A stretch of 64,000 nt of DNA from Impatiens glandulifera (GCF_907164915.1 NC_061862.1:58258619-58322618); one strand, 5' to 3'; shown: positions 1 through 12,649, numbered from the stretch's first letter. Translations and numbers: made by a program. Notes: a model not told the origin generated them from the sequence alone.

Positions 1-3000
1 TGAGACAACTTCATACTGATGCTACCGTGGATGTGAACTTAGAGCGCAATAATTTTGATGGAGATGATTGTATAAGAAATATCATAAATGACTTATATTC
101 ACATGGTGTTGTTGCATCAAATGTGGGTCTTATGGGTAATAATTATTCGAATAGGATGCTAAAAAAAATATATAGGCTCTTAAATAAATCTAATGAAGCG
201 TTATATGAAGGCTCCAAAATTTCAAAGGCATCAAAATTATTAAAACTACTCCACCTTAAGAATATTGAGTAATTGACAAATTCTTCATTTAACATGTTAT
301 TAAAATTGTTAAAGGAAGTAATATTACTGTTGAATTCCAATCTTCCCGATTCATATTATCTTTGTAAGAAGTTTTTTAAAGATGTTGGTCTTTCTTATGA
401 AAAGATAGATGCTTGTAAAAATAGATGTATGTTGTATCGAAAAGATGACAAGCTTTTGAATTATTGAAAAGTTTGTGGAGTTTCTTAGTGAAAAAATGAA
501 GAATCAAGTACAGAATTTAAGAAGAAAGCAAATGGAAGAACTATCCCTCATAAGGTTCTACGTCACTTCCCACTAATATTGAGATCGCAAAGATTATATA
601 TGTATTCTAAAACTACTCCTTTAATGATGTGTCAAAAAGATACAAGTGTTGATGAATTTTGAGACATCCCGCTGATTCTTTGGTATAAAAATCATTCGAT
701 GAAGATTATCATGATTTTACAATTGAGCCTCGTGATGTAAGACTTGGTCTCGCAAGTGATTGATTTCAACCATTTACAAATGGAAATACATTGTATAACA
801 TTTAGCATGTGATCCTCATACCTTATAACGTTCCTCTGATACTTTACATGAACTCTTATAATTTTATACTATTTATGTTAATTATGGATTCAGAGAGTCT
901 AGACAATTCAATTGATGTATATTTATAGCCATTAATTGACGAATTAAGTAAGTTATGGAGTACTGACGTAGAAACTTATGACATCTCAACTTCTCTAGTT
1001 TATTTTAGACAATTAACGATTTTCTTGCTTATGCAAACTTGTCTGGTTGGAGTACAAAGGGAAAATTAGCATGACCATCTTGTAATAAAACACTTACTCA
1101 AAGAGATTGACAAATGGTAAGTAAGAGTGTTACATGTGTCATCGACGATTTCTCCCACTCAATCATAAATTTTTGTAGACAAAAGGAATTGTTCGACGGT
1201 ACTATTGAATCGAGAAGTGCCCCTCAATTATTATTAGGACGTGAGATTCTTAGACAAGTACGCGATTTGAATGGTAGAGTTCTCACTCGAGATCCCACTA
1301 AAACGGAAAAGGAGAATCATCAAAGTTGAGGTGACAATTGGAATAAGATGAGTATTTTCTTTGAATTATCTTATTAAGAAGATTTATTGTCGAGACATAA
1401 TTTAGACGTGATGTATATTGAAAAAAATATATGTGATAGTATTCTTGGAACCATCATGGATCTAACAGGAAAGATCAAAGATAATTTAAAAGCATGTCAA
1501 GATTTGGAGCTCATGAATATATGTCATAATTTACATGCAGTTGTTGTGAGTGGTGTTCTTCAATATTCAGCCAGTACTTATACATTGCCTCTAAAAAAAA
1601 TTGAAGCTATGTCTATTTTTAAAAGACTTAAAAATTCTAGAAGGGTTTTGCTCGAACATTGGAGGATGTGTAAATGTCAAAGATTTAAAGATTTTAGGAT
1701 TAAAAAGTCACAATTTCCATATTTTACTAGAGTATCTTATTCCGCTTGCGACATATGGTTTACTTGAGCATGAGGTATATGAAGGTCTTGTGCACCTTTC
1801 AAAGTTGTTTCGTATGTTGTGTTCAAAATCACTATTGAAAGTCGACTTGGAACAACTTTCAAATGATATTGTTGCAACACTGTACAAGTTAGAAAAAAAT
1901 ATTTATGCCCGCATTTTTTGACATTATGATTCATTTGCTTGTTTATTTAACAATGGAGGCTTTGATTAGAGGGTTGGTTCTACATAGATGGATGTATATG
2001 ATAGAACAATATATGAGAACTTTGAAATTATATGTTTGAAACAAATGTCATCCTGAATAATCAATTAGTAAGAGTTATCTAGTAAATGAAAGTATCAGCT
2101 TGTGTGCTACGTATTTTCAAGATTCCTCAGTGCACATTTCACCCCAACTACTGAGTTCTTTTGCCATATTTTCATCTGTTGAAGATCTATCATAAGGGAG
2201 AACATACATTTACGAATCAGATGATCGAGAATTGTCTCATTCATATGTGTTAAAATTTGTGAAGAAGTGGAGCCATTTTATCGGTATGAATGTTCTCAAA
2301 TTATTTTATATGTATGAATGTTATCAAAAAAATTGATTATGTGTTTAATTTGAATATGTAACGAGTATATCCAAAAATGCTCAAGCGGACGATGCGATGA
2401 AGAATATAACAAATGGTTCAAAACAGAGTGAGTTAACTATTGTGAAATATTTTTTTGACAATTTCTTTAAAACAATTATAAATATCGTTAATTGTAAATT
2501 TTAAAGGTTCAACAACTTTCTGATGAGAGCGAAAGAAGTATAAGATACAAACGTTAAAAAATGGTCTCACACAATATACGTCAACTTTTATTTGTTGTAA
2601 AGTAAAAGAATATAAATTCACCACTAGAAGACATGACCGTGGATTGAAGACATGGAATAGTGGGATACTCGTGATTGATTGTCATGACACAGAAACACGA
2701 AATTATTATGGTGTGCTTACATATATAATTGAGAGTATTGATAGAGAGAGCGAAATAATTATAACGAAAGGGGTAACAAATGACCTGGAAGGGTGATTAG
2801 ATTGATGACTAAGTATAACATTTATTTTTCTTTTTTATCTCCATTAATAATTTCTCTCTCCTCAAATGTTTATAATTTCTCTATAAAAGCTCCATTATAT
2901 ATGTAAGCACAATCAATCAACTATAAAAGCTCAATCAACAACATTCAACTAACACACCATATATGTTATTCTCTTTTAGTGGTTTTTTTTTATGGTTTTT

Positions 3001-3960
3001 TTTATCTATGTTAATTATTAGTAGTTTATGGTTTGAGTTGGATCATGTTAGTAGTTATGAATTTGTCTCCTAGTGGTCCAAATTCAAATGAAGTGAAAGA
3101 TAACAAAAATAATGGGACTTAAGACCCATAACACAATGAACTATTATTTATTTTAATTTGACTCAATTTTAATATTGATTTTTTTATAATAAATAAAAAA
3201 TAAATTATTAGAAGAGATAAATAATTAAAACTTCGTTTATAGTGAGTGGTATGTACAATAATTAAAAAAAAAATTTATATTAATAAAATTTTAAAGAGAT
3301 AAATTATTAAGTTTTTTTTAATAATAATAATTGAAAAAAATATAAATATTAAATGTGTCATATTCAATCGAGAGAAAATATAAATATTGAGAAGAGTGAA
3401 ATAATTAATGGAGATAAAAAAGAAAAATAAATGTTATACTTAGTCATCAATCTAATCATCCTTTATTTGTTACTTTCTTACAATTATTTCGCTTCCCCTA
3501 TCATTATTACTCTATAATTGAAATGCAATACATTTTTGGTAAATTAATTGATAAATACGAATTTGTTAGCATAAATTGTAAACGAAAGTGTCAATATCAA
3601 AATGAGTTGTTTATATTAACAACCCAAACAAAACAAGTATTTTATGGCAAAGACATTGGTGATAAACCGGGTTGGAATATTGTAACAAAGACTAATCCTA
3701 AACAGTCAAATGTATGATATGCAGAAAGAACAGACAAATATTGAAGAGAGGCAGAACTTGACAAGGAAGGAGTGAGTCGAGATGATGTGTCTTATGTCAC
3801 AGTTTATGTCTGGCGGTTCATCAATAAATCTTACAATGTTTGCACAATTTACTAATGTCGGTCAATCATTGGGCCAAGGTTCATCCACATCAATTCCACC
3901 CGTGCAGCCCAACAACAAGACGACGGTGATTCTGAGAAAAAAATCGTAGATTAAATAAGG
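1..3960 (+). pseudogene. CACTA (En/Spm) TNP2-type transposase pseudogene, copy A
   Basis: Decayed transposase of the CACTA superfamily, which in active form cuts and reinserts the element DNA. Translated pieces follow the TNP2 order: NEALYEGSKISK and LPDSYYLCKKFF (about 190-380), YEKIDACKNRCMLYRK (about 400-450), SRHNLDVMYIEKNICDS (from 1390), VNVKDLKILGLKSHN (about 1665-1715), WMYMIEQYMRTLKLYV (about 1990-2035), then a C-terminal DUF4216-like part split by a MITE (NYYGVLTYIIE before it, FYGKDIGDKPGWN after it). The C terminus runs through about 3740-3950. Many stops and frameshifts break the frame, so no long ORF survives. The 5' end lies outside the window. Family assignment rests on the conserved order of these blocks. 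Confidence 0.88.
2732..3513. mobile_element. MITE with long terminal inverted repeats, copy A
   Basis: Non-autonomous DNA transposon of 782 bp inserted in the DUF4216-like part of the CACTA transposase. Its ends are inverted copies of each other over about 110 bp; both read inward as AGAGTA...GATAG...GCGAAATAATT and then GATTAGATTGATGACTAAG. The 7-bp sequence ATAATTG flanks it at 2725-2731 and 3514-3520 as a target duplication. Removing it rejoins the transposase reading frame. The interior is AT-rich and has no coding capacity. The superfamily is uncertain: a 7-bp duplication with long arms could be a degraded MULE- or hAT-type site. Confidence 0.85.
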
Positions 3961-6540
3961 TAATTATAATTATTATTTTGTGTTTGTTTAAAACATTTGT
4001 TATGTATAATTAGAATTTAAATTTTGATGTGGTACTGAACAATTTAATATGATTTAATTTTAGTGTAGAATTAATTTTTAATATGATTTAATTTTAGCAA
4101 TTTCATAGTTTATTTTTTGGTGAAAAACTGATTTTATAAATGTGGTATAATTATATTGTTTGTTATGAATTTATTTTAATACTATCACATAATACTACCC
4201 ACAAAACAACTACTCACAACACACAGTATTATAATTGTAAAGAAAAAATAAAATAAAAAATAAAACGTGTTAGCTGTCTTCTCTCTTATTAAAACATGGT
4301 CTATCCTTCCTCCCTTAATAAACCTAAAACTTTTTCAATCTCCAAACATTCTCAAATATTAAATAACTGTTTTTTTCTTCTTTTAAATCTTGGAAGATTG
4401 TATTTATAGTAATACTATTTCATTTAAAGTTTCAGTTATGTTAAAATGAATGATTTTGAGATTTTAACAACAATATATTACAGTGTACACGAAACTTCAA
4501 CTATTTTTTTTATATTTCCCTGAAAACAACTTTATATTAAAGTATCCGATAGATAAATATCATCATTGAAAGTTGGTTTCAAGAATTCCAATATTTCAAA
4601 ATATTCATATTATTCTTTTGAAAACTAATTTATTTTAATCACATGGGTAATTATTGAAAATCTAAACATTGCATTTTATAAAAAAAAAAAGCTAACTCAA
4701 GAATGTAATCTTAATGTAACACATTTATATTGAAAGTTTATCTTTAAAATTATAATTTAGTTTCAAAGCATTATTCAATTAATAGTTAATACATTTAATT
4801 AATTGATAATGATCTTTGAATATGTAAAGTTGCATTAATAATCAAATTGGGGCAACTCCGGGCTTAGGTAATACATTTTTGATTATTGATCACAAAAGAC
4901 ACTTAGTACGTGATGAGTACTCATTTCAATTTAAAGAAATATAATTATTGAACCTCTTAATTATTTTTTAATCTTTAATTTGTCAAATACTTTTCCTTAA
5001 CAATACCTATTTACATAATTTATTATTATATTTAGAATATAATAATTTATATATTTTTATTTAGTTTTTAAAATAATAAATATAAAAACCAATATTTTAA
5101 CTCTAAATATTTATATAATTTTTAAATAATTTATTAATTATATAATTATATATCAATTACAAATATATTTATATATTTTAACTTAATATTTATGTGTATA
5201 TATAAAAATAATGATTGATATTAAATTGTCAAAATTATATAATTAGTTATTTTGTTTAAATTATATATTTTATATTTATAATATTTATGTAAATATTTAT
5301 CTATATAAGAAGGGCACAAAGTGATAGTGATCGCAATTGGTATATCGGTACCCAATTTTATGTGGGGTGTAAATTTACATATTTTATTATTTTTTAAATA
5401 TATTAAATATAAAAATTAATATTTTAACTTAAATATTATATTTGGACTATAATATATCTATAATTATTTAATTTAAATTATAAATTTTGTATTTATTTAT
5501 AATTTATAAAGTTATTATATATTTTATAATATTTATAATATTTACACACAAACAAGTATCCAATGCTGAAAAATACTATTCTAAATTTAACTCTCTATTA
5601 TGATATATTTGTTCACTAATAAGCCAAGTCATTTAAGCAACTAGTCAGTGCAACATTGTTATTTATTTATTTTTAAATTATAAATTTAATATTTTAACTT
5701 AATTATTTAATTATAAAATAATTTAAAATTAATTATTATTTTTAATTTTTAAATAAGAATAAAAATTCTAATTTATATATAAATTTATTTAGAATAAATT
5801 TTATTTAGAATAATTATTTAAATAAATATGAATCAAATCATGTAAATAATAATAATTTAGATTAAATTATTTTAATACAATGATTAATAGTTCTAAATTT
5901 TTATTTATAATATATTATTACAATATATAATATATTTTTTAAAATATTATAATTTTATTTAAATACATTTTAATAATTTAATTTAATTTTTGTTGGGTGG
6001 TTTTTTCTTATTTATTAGATAAGTTTATAATATGTAAAATAATTATTATATATTTTAATAATAAAATATAAATTAAAATTATATTTATAAATTTAGAATT
6101 ATTAATCTTATTAAAAGATGTCAAATTAAAATAATTTTAGTAAATTATTTTATTTTTAATTATAATTATTTAAGTGAAATATTTATTTTTAAATAAAATG
6201 TATTATAATAGATTTATATATATATATATATTAAAAATTAAAATTATTATTTAAAATAAATTATTATTAAATTTAATAAGTATAAATAATATATATATAT
6301 ATATATAAAAAAATTTAAATTATTAATCACATTACAGAATTCAGTATAATATTTAATTTTATTTTATTATATTTTATAATAAAATAATTAATTTAGATAT
6401 TAAATATATATTATTAAAAAAATAAATTCAAAATAATTGTTTTATGTATCTTTAAAGAAAATTAATGTGTTCTCATATTAACAAATATTAACAAAATTTA
6501 AGATATTTAAAAAATAATTATTTATTATGATTTAAGCACT
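3961..6540. other. AT-rich non-coding tract, no gene seen
   Basis: Bases 3961-4181 finish the left duplication block. Bases 4182-4222 are unique to copy A (likely filler at a breakpoint). From 4223 the sequence matches copy B from 51147. About 4930-6540 is extremely AT-rich with poly-A/T, TAT and TTTAAATT runs and TA microsatellites near 6218 and 6290. I see no convincing coding region, TIR pair or LTR boundary. Confidence 0.8.
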
Positions 6541-7200
6541 GATAATTTACCCACTAATTTATTAGATTAAAAAATTATTTTAATTTAATTATAAATAAAT
6601 AAAATTAAAATATTTAACTTATGGTCTAAAACAATTAATTAAACTAATTGGTGTGATAATTAAAGTCTTATTATTTAAGAAAAATTGTCAAAATAATGAA
6701 AATAAATATATTTGAGATAAATCTTATACACATTTATCTTAAAATAATTTTAGAAAAAATTACGGAAAAAAATAAATAATTTAAAATGAATGAGGTACCC
6801 ATTTCATCTCTCAAAATTATTTATTTAACCCTAAAAATATAAAATAAAATAAATTGATAAAATATTTGTAATATTTATTTTAATATTTTGTGTATTTAAA
6901 AAGATCAAAATTAAAACTAAAACTAAAAGATTGAAAAAAAACAATTTCAAACAAACCTCTAAGGTTTTAAAATAAAAATAAAACCAATAATCGGGTGTAG
7001 CCGAAATTGGGAGATAAAACGACAACCGCAACCAAGGCCAACGGATGAGCATTGAATCTCAATTCAACGCTCCAGGCGCGCCCGCGTAGCCCGTTGTAGA
7101 AGAAGACGCGTGCACACGCGAGGAAGAGGGTCCACTAACGGGACGTTAGCGTTGTCCGTCAAAACGCAACGACGCTTGACAGAACGCTCAAATGCGCTTA

Positions 7201-7216
7201 AAACGACGTCGTTTTG
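7201..7216. promoter_or_regulatory. 16-bp perfect palindrome in the Tat/Ogre-like LTR
   Basis: AAAACGACGTCGTTTT is self-complementary over all 16 bases. It contains ACGT, the core of bZIP-type sites. The same place in copy B (54278-54293) reads AAAATGACGTCGTTTT, and the reverse paralogue has a degraded version near 43073-43090. Position inside an LTR suggests a promoter or enhancer role, but that is inference. Confidence 0.45.
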
Positions 7217-8324
7217 AGCGCCACCTTCGTCTTCAACGCGACGCCGCAACGGATAAGATCAAAGACCCATATTTGATCTTTTCTTTTTGGAACTCCCTCG
7301 TTAATCAACCATTTCGGCTTATTTAAAGCCTAAAATGATCACCCTATGATGGTGATAATTTTTCCTACAAAATAGGGATGATTCATCCCTATTCTGGCCA
7401 ACTTGAGGAAAAACAACCAGAATACCATAAATGAATTTTGAATGATTCAATCTAATTGAAGCCTCAACCGACATTGGGCAACTATAAATAGCCCCCCTAA
7501 GTCGATTCAAAGGCAAGAGATCCAGTCTCCACCTTCCAATCTTTGATTTTCAGAAATCCTCCATTAAAGTTTCAAGCATTTGGATTTTTTGAAACTTTGG
7601 ATAAGACCTTAAAGCTTGGATCTGAGCATCCTAACAACTTCCCTAAGGTCTAAGGAGTGTTCTTCAATCATTGGTAAGGATTCAGTCACCCTCTAATTCA
7701 TATTTACAGTTTGAATTTGAAATTTTTATATTTTAAATTTCATAAACTTGTATGTTTGTTGTTTATGGTGTTTTTTTGGTTGAATAATGATCCTAGGATC
7801 ATTTAGAAACTATTTGGATAAGATAGAACCGATCAATCGATCTTAACAACAAAAACCCGAATTTGGATTTTTAAAATTCAAAAATCGGGTTTGCTATTCC
7901 TGGGCTAATTCTGTTGAATCACAACATAGAAAACATCCCAACATAATTGTAATGATGTTTGACAACTATTTGAATAATGTTTGATCAAAATCAAAATTTT
8001 CAAAAATAATTGAAATTTTATGTTCTTGATTTGGTCAAAACGAACATTCATTGTTCTTATATTGGTACTAATCAAGTATATGAGATATAAGGAAGCTATT
8101 GAATATCTCATTTCTCCTTAAAACAACTTTAAAATAAAAAATCAAAAGTTTGATCACAAACTGTTTTGAACAAATTGATCATCATTCGGGTTTATTAATA
8201 CCTTGAGATGATGATCAAAATGTTCCTAGGAGCTTTGTGAAACTACCCAAACCCTTGGATTAAAGAATCCCAGCTAAAAAAACAAACTAAAAAATGAACA
8301 TTTGTGTTCTTGAGGACCAATAAT

Positions 8325-8690
8325 TGTTAGTCTAGGACCGAGAGGTCTGACCGAGAATCCTCGATCTTGACCAAAACTTAGGACTGAGAAATTTGAACCG
8401 AGGACCGAAAGATTCGACCGAGGATCTTAGTCCAAGACCGAGTAGTTCAACCTAGGACTGAGTATCCCTAAACCTATGACCGATGAACTTAGCCCAAAGC
8501 TAACACAAGACCTATGGGTTTATACACCCAGACCGAAGTTCAGCTAGGGATCGAGAGTCCTTAACACCTATATCGTGGGACTTTGGCACCCAGACCTAAA
8601 ATCACGAGCCTCGACCGAGAGGCTCCTCAACCTGGTTAGAGGATCTTTTGACCTCAACCGATAAAAACGAACCTGAGGCTTAGGACTCTA
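8325..8690. repeat. Degenerate GACCGAG-rich array in LTR, copy A
   Basis: The words GACCGAG, GACCGA and TAGGACCGAG recur at irregular spacing, mixed with CTAGGACTGAG variants. The matching array in copy B is about 56710-57060. The paralogue on the other strand (41660-41975) reads CTCGGTC. It looks like a decayed short-period tandem repeat that belongs to the LTR. Confidence 0.7.
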
Positions 8691-9503
8691 GTCCTAAGCC
8701 TGTTTGGTTCCACTTTTCAAAACCCAAAATTAATTTTGTAATTTTGGAACCTCAAATCATTTTCTAAAAATCCTAAAAATTATAAAATGATTTCAAAATA
8801 TTTTTGTGATATTTCCACAAAAAATATTGACTAATGCATGTTTAGTGTTTATTTCTAAACCCTAACACCCTTAAAAACGACTGATGTTCTTTATGTATAA
8901 ATCCTCCCTAGTTCTCATCAACAACAGGTACCAGAATTTTAAATATTGCTGTTTCAATATTATAAATAACGCTAAAACCTAGAAAAATGACTAGGACCGA
9001 AAGAATAATTACTTAAAACTCAAACGATATATAACAGATTTTCCAAAGTTAATTTTATAAGTAGAGACCATTTTTAAACGGTTATGAAGGATGAAGCGCG
9101 AAAGTCTTTTCTTGAGTATCACCAAACTACGAATTAAAAGAAACTTTGGCCAATATGTTTATACACGTATGCCAACTTTTATAGAATTTCAAAAATCAAT
9201 CGACGACTCTGTTTCAAATAAATAATATTTTTAATTAATTAAGTTTAATTAATTTAAACTAATGGATTACTAAAATTCAAATTGTAATTTGATCACCGCA
9301 AAATTTTGAATTATTTAAAATTGAACCCCGAAATTAAATATTTTTAATTAATTTCAAAGATTGTTAGGATCATTTGAAAATCTTTTAAATAATATTTTAT
9401 TTTAAAAAAAAAATCATGACACGCAAACCGATGTTGAATTCTCGAACCTCAACTTTTTTCTGCAAAACCGATACAAAAGATTTTTCCGGGGGTTACTACA
9501 TTC

Positions 9504-9520
9504 TGGCGACTCTACCAGGA
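9504..9520 (+). other. Primer-binding site, Tat/Ogre type
   Basis: TGGCGACTCTACCAGGA lies three bases after the CA that closes the LTR. Tat/Ogre elements commonly have TGGCGAC-type primer-binding sites complementary to a tRNA 3' end. The copy B equivalent at 57895-57911 is more decayed (TGGAGACTCTACTAGGA). Confidence 0.65.
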
Positions 9521-10250
9521 TTAAATGTTTAACTCGAAAACATAAACTTGACTTTTAAAATGTTTATATCACGTTTCCCACTTAATAGGCTTATCTTGAA
9601 AGGTACAACACTTAAAAGACGTGTATCTTATACCCTATTTTAATGCCTTTATGTGTAAAGGGTACATCACCCTCTTCTTACTAACAAAGAAGTATACAAC
9701 CGAGATCAGTACTTCTACACCTATGTGCAAATATTATCAATGAGGAATGACAACTAGTTACAAACCAAGTGATGTTACGAGAGGAAAAACTAGAATGGAC
9801 GAGATCGACCTCACCCTTTGACAATGAGTCGTTCGATAGGACATAAACGTTTTGGAGGTGAGGGAAAATTCCCAATTGAATTTATATTCCCTAGTTTATG
9901 GCGGCGGTTTGACCCTTTCCACTATCGGTGAATGATACTTTCTTATGATTCCCTTAGAATAAAAAAACCCGGTTACTATCATCAAGTCGGTTGTTTGTCG
10001 TGTTCAAACAACCAAAAGACCTCATCATTACAACCTTTATGTGACCACTATATATGTATTATGTGTATGCATGTATAGTCTAAGTGATCATCTTAAACAC
10101 GTTCCTTCATTTCAAAACAAACATGTTTGTAAATGTTTTGAGTTTTAATCTTAGACGATGTCCATACTGACGGATGTCGAGTTAATCCCATGGGTTGAAA
10201 ACTTTCATGAAAATGGGTAGAACCATGGGATTTACGGACCAACCCCCATC

Positions 10251-10826
10251 ATGAGGTTCACAAACTTCAAAATAAATCTCACATTCATGATGCAAATACA
10301 AAGGAGATGGGTACATACATGTCGTGTCTACTATATGGGAGAAAGGGCCATGTGCCCAACCATAGAAGAGTTTCGAGCTATCCTAATGGCGGACAACAAA
10401 AACATTATGCACTTAAAACCACATGTAGAATCAATGTCTCTGAGGAAGATCTTGCAAGAGGAATGCAAATATAGCAAAACAACATTCAAAACAATCCTCA
10501 AGAACAATGTCATTGACTTCTTGAAATGGACAAAAATGAAAATGAGGAATGGACAAATCCCTCTAACCATGGGATCCTCCTTGATGACAATGGCAATTCT
10601 TTTGGCCAATTTTTCATGGCTCCAGCGGATGATAAACCATCTTTCAAAATTTTAGAAGTAGCCTATCACATGCGTAGGGGAAACAAAGACCCCTTAGGCA
10701 TCATCCTGGATGAAACTCTGATGGGTCTAAATGACTCATTCGTAACCTCTTCCGTGAGTAAAAGAGGCTCACCTATGGTCCTCTACATCTGGATGCTTGA
10801 CAAGCTCGAGAGCCTTCCGTCGACAT
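10251..10826 (+). pseudogene. First ORF of Tat/Ogre-like element (DUF7745-like), copy A
   Basis: Reads from an ATG at 10251 through RWVHTCRVYYMGERAMCPT and EEFRAILMADN, then on through the central region. A one-base loss near 10605 shifts the frame relative to copy B, after which the other frame continues as MAPADDKPSFKILEV and VLYIWMLDKLESL to a stop near 10828. The PTIEEF opening and the later VLYIWMLDKLE block resemble the DUF7745-like ORF found upstream of gag-pol in plant Tat/Ogre elements; that is recalled family knowledge and not verified. Its function is unknown. Upstream of the break, copy A keeps a frame that copy B has lost to a stop, so each copy is damaged in a different place. 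Confidence 0.5.
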
Positions 10827-10828
10827 GA

Positions 10829-11035
10829 TATAAAAAACCGTGAAAAAATTATTACGGTAAAAATATAATAACATATTACTTTTATTTTTAACCGTTTTAA
10901 GTTTATGAGCGGGTCAACTCACAATCCGACCCAAGTATTCATTTACTCTCACATATATATTCAAATTAACCACATATCTCGACCCAGCAATCCGTAATTT
11001 TAAAAATTAAACATCATTATATATATATATATATT
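10829..11035. repeat. Left arm of a MULE-like inverted repeat
   Basis: Starts TATAAAAAACCGTGAAAAAA, includes GAGCGGGTCAACTCACAATC and AACCACATATCTCGACCCAG, and ends in a TA microsatellite. Its reverse complement occurs at 12655-12825 with a roughly 40-base deletion. The arms enclose a CBP60 3' end, the gap and a FAR1/MULE transposase relic. The unit corresponds to the first of three tandem units at 59.2-60.1 kb in copy B. No 9-bp target duplication is visible. Confidence 0.6.
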
Positions 11036-11312
11036 GGGATATTCTCCGCAATGTAGAGGTTGGTTGTTAGCGTTGAGAGCACAAACCAAGAATTAAAACA
11101 AAATTCAATATTGTTATGATAAATTCAAGTTTACATTACTATGAAAAAAAATAAACATAAAACATATCAACCAAAAGTTTATATCTTCTTTTCTTTAGTC
11201 AAATTCTCTGTACAGAAAAGAAAACCTTATTAGGACACATGAACTAACCATCACAGGCCTGAATGCTCGATCACCAACGTTGTAAAATTGAATGAATTCA
11301 AGCTTGTAGTTC

Positions 11313-11449
11313 TCAATCAAGCCCATCAAACCAAGTTCCATTCAAGAATTGATCCGGGATACTAAATGATGATACCCGATACATATGATTATTATTCCCG
11401 TTAAAATCATCCATATGTGGTACCTGATAGATAATATTCGGATCAGTTT
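11313..11449 (-). pseudogene. CBP60-like gene, 3' end only (cut by gap), copy A
   Basis: This 137-base piece is the last part of a CBP60-like final exon. It matches 60389-60525 nearly base for base and stays in frame up to the first N. The stop codon is at 11313-11315, and about 11040-11312 matches the 3' flank of the copy B gene. One visible change replaces Pro with Gln near the C terminus. The rest of the gene, if present, lies in the 500-N gap or has been lost. A stretch at 12860-12935 resembles the 5' flank of the copy B gene, which suggests a full gene once stood here. Listed as a partial gene; whether it is truly dead cannot be told. Confidence 0.7.
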
Positions 11450-11949
11450 NNNNNNNNNNNNNNNNNNNNNNNNNNNNNNNNNNNNNNNNNNNNNNNNNNN
11501 NNNNNNNNNNNNNNNNNNNNNNNNNNNNNNNNNNNNNNNNNNNNNNNNNNNNNNNNNNNNNNNNNNNNNNNNNNNNNNNNNNNNNNNNNNNNNNNNNNNN
11601 NNNNNNNNNNNNNNNNNNNNNNNNNNNNNNNNNNNNNNNNNNNNNNNNNNNNNNNNNNNNNNNNNNNNNNNNNNNNNNNNNNNNNNNNNNNNNNNNNNNN
11701 NNNNNNNNNNNNNNNNNNNNNNNNNNNNNNNNNNNNNNNNNNNNNNNNNNNNNNNNNNNNNNNNNNNNNNNNNNNNNNNNNNNNNNNNNNNNNNNNNNNN
11801 NNNNNNNNNNNNNNNNNNNNNNNNNNNNNNNNNNNNNNNNNNNNNNNNNNNNNNNNNNNNNNNNNNNNNNNNNNNNNNNNNNNNNNNNNNNNNNNNNNNN
11901 NNNNNNNNNNNNNNNNNNNNNNNNNNNNNNNNNNNNNNNNNNNNNNNNN
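11450..11949. other. Assembly gap (500 N)
   Basis: Exactly 500 consecutive N. The round number suggests a placeholder of unknown real length. It cuts the CBP60-like exon on its left and the FAR1/MULE relic on its right. Confidence 0.99.
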
Positions 11950-12649
11950 AATCACTTGTAGTTGAGGTTGGAGGCTATGATAATTTGTCATACGAGTGCT
12001 TATTTTTATCGAATGCAAAGTAGGAACTCAAATTTTTCTACGTGCTTGATTTAGATGGTGAATCTCGAATTATAAATATTTTTGGACAGTTACAAGATGA
12101 AGAGTTGCATATGATTATTTTCTAATGTCATTACTTTTGATACAACCTATTTGACTAATAGTTATGATATGTCTTTCGCTCCATTTATTGGAGTGAATCA
12201 TCATGGTCATTCTATTTTACTTGGATGTGGACTAATATCTAGTGAAGATACAGAATCATTCATATGGTTGTTCAAAACTTTGTTGATATGTATGTTTGGA
12301 CGTGCTCTAAATGCCATAATCACATACCAATTTCGTTCAATGACAATTGCAATTGCAGAGGTATTTTCAAATTCTCATCACTATTTATGTCTTTGGCATA
12401 TAATGAAAAAAAAATCAACTAAATTAGGTGGTCTTGCTCAATATAAAATGATAAAGAAACAAATGAAGAACATTGTATATAACTCACTTATAGTTGATGA
12501 GTGTGATGAGAATTGACAGAGTATGATTGAAGAGTTTAACTTAGAGAATAATGTATGGTTGAAGTCTTTGAATGAAGTACATAATAAATGGATGCCTACA
12601 TTTGTCAAAGATAAATTTTGGGCAGGTATGTCTACATCTCAGAGAATAT

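Larger units (their letters stand above)
1..4181. repeat. Segmental duplication copy A, left block
   Basis: This block matches 44874-49053 base for base apart from scattered substitutions and small indels, in the same orientation. It holds the CACTA pseudogene and its MITE. Collinearity stops at 4181, where copy A continues with 41 unmatched bases and copy B with 2.1 kb of different DNA. Position 1 is not a true duplication boundary, since the window simply starts here. Confidence 0.95.
6540..9500 (+). mobile_element. Long LTR of a Tat/Ogre-like element, copy A
   Basis: The right boundary is clear: the sequence ends ...TTACTACA at 9500 and is followed three bases later by TGGCGACTCTACCAGGA, which matches the Tat/Ogre type of primer-binding site. 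The left boundary is not resolved; about 6540 is inferred from the spacing in the oppositely oriented paralogue at 41661-43709. The LTR contains a GC-rich section (about 7035-7250), the palindrome AAAACGACGTCGTTTT at 7201-7216, and a degenerate GACCGAG-rich array (8325-8690). Only this 5' LTR is present, because the element is cut off after its first ORF. Confidence 0.65.
4223..11449. repeat. Segmental duplication copy A, right block
   Basis: Collinear with 51147-60525 in the same orientation. It includes the AT-rich tract, the Tat/Ogre-like LTR and ORF, the terminal-repeat-like block and the CBP60 3' end. Relative to copy B it lacks the SINE (51659-51793), the solo LTR (54458-55769) and two tandem units near 59.4-60.1 kb. 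It is cut by the assembly gap at 11450, so its true right end is unknown. Confidence 0.95.

Noticed and set aside
4930..6540. Centromeric or scaffold-type satellite
   Set aside because: The tract is very AT-rich but shows no long-period tandem unit, only simple runs and short microsatellites.
7064..7249. Basic 61-codon - strand frame in the Tat/Ogre-like LTR
   Set aside because: Shared with copy B and partly with 43002-43199, but this reflects LTR homology. It lies in the GC-rich LTR section, has no domain and changes ends between copies.
11385..12023. Long frame spanning the N run
   Set aside because: It is open only because N codons are not stops; the real content is a CBP60 3' end on the - strand and a FAR1/MULE relic on the + strand.
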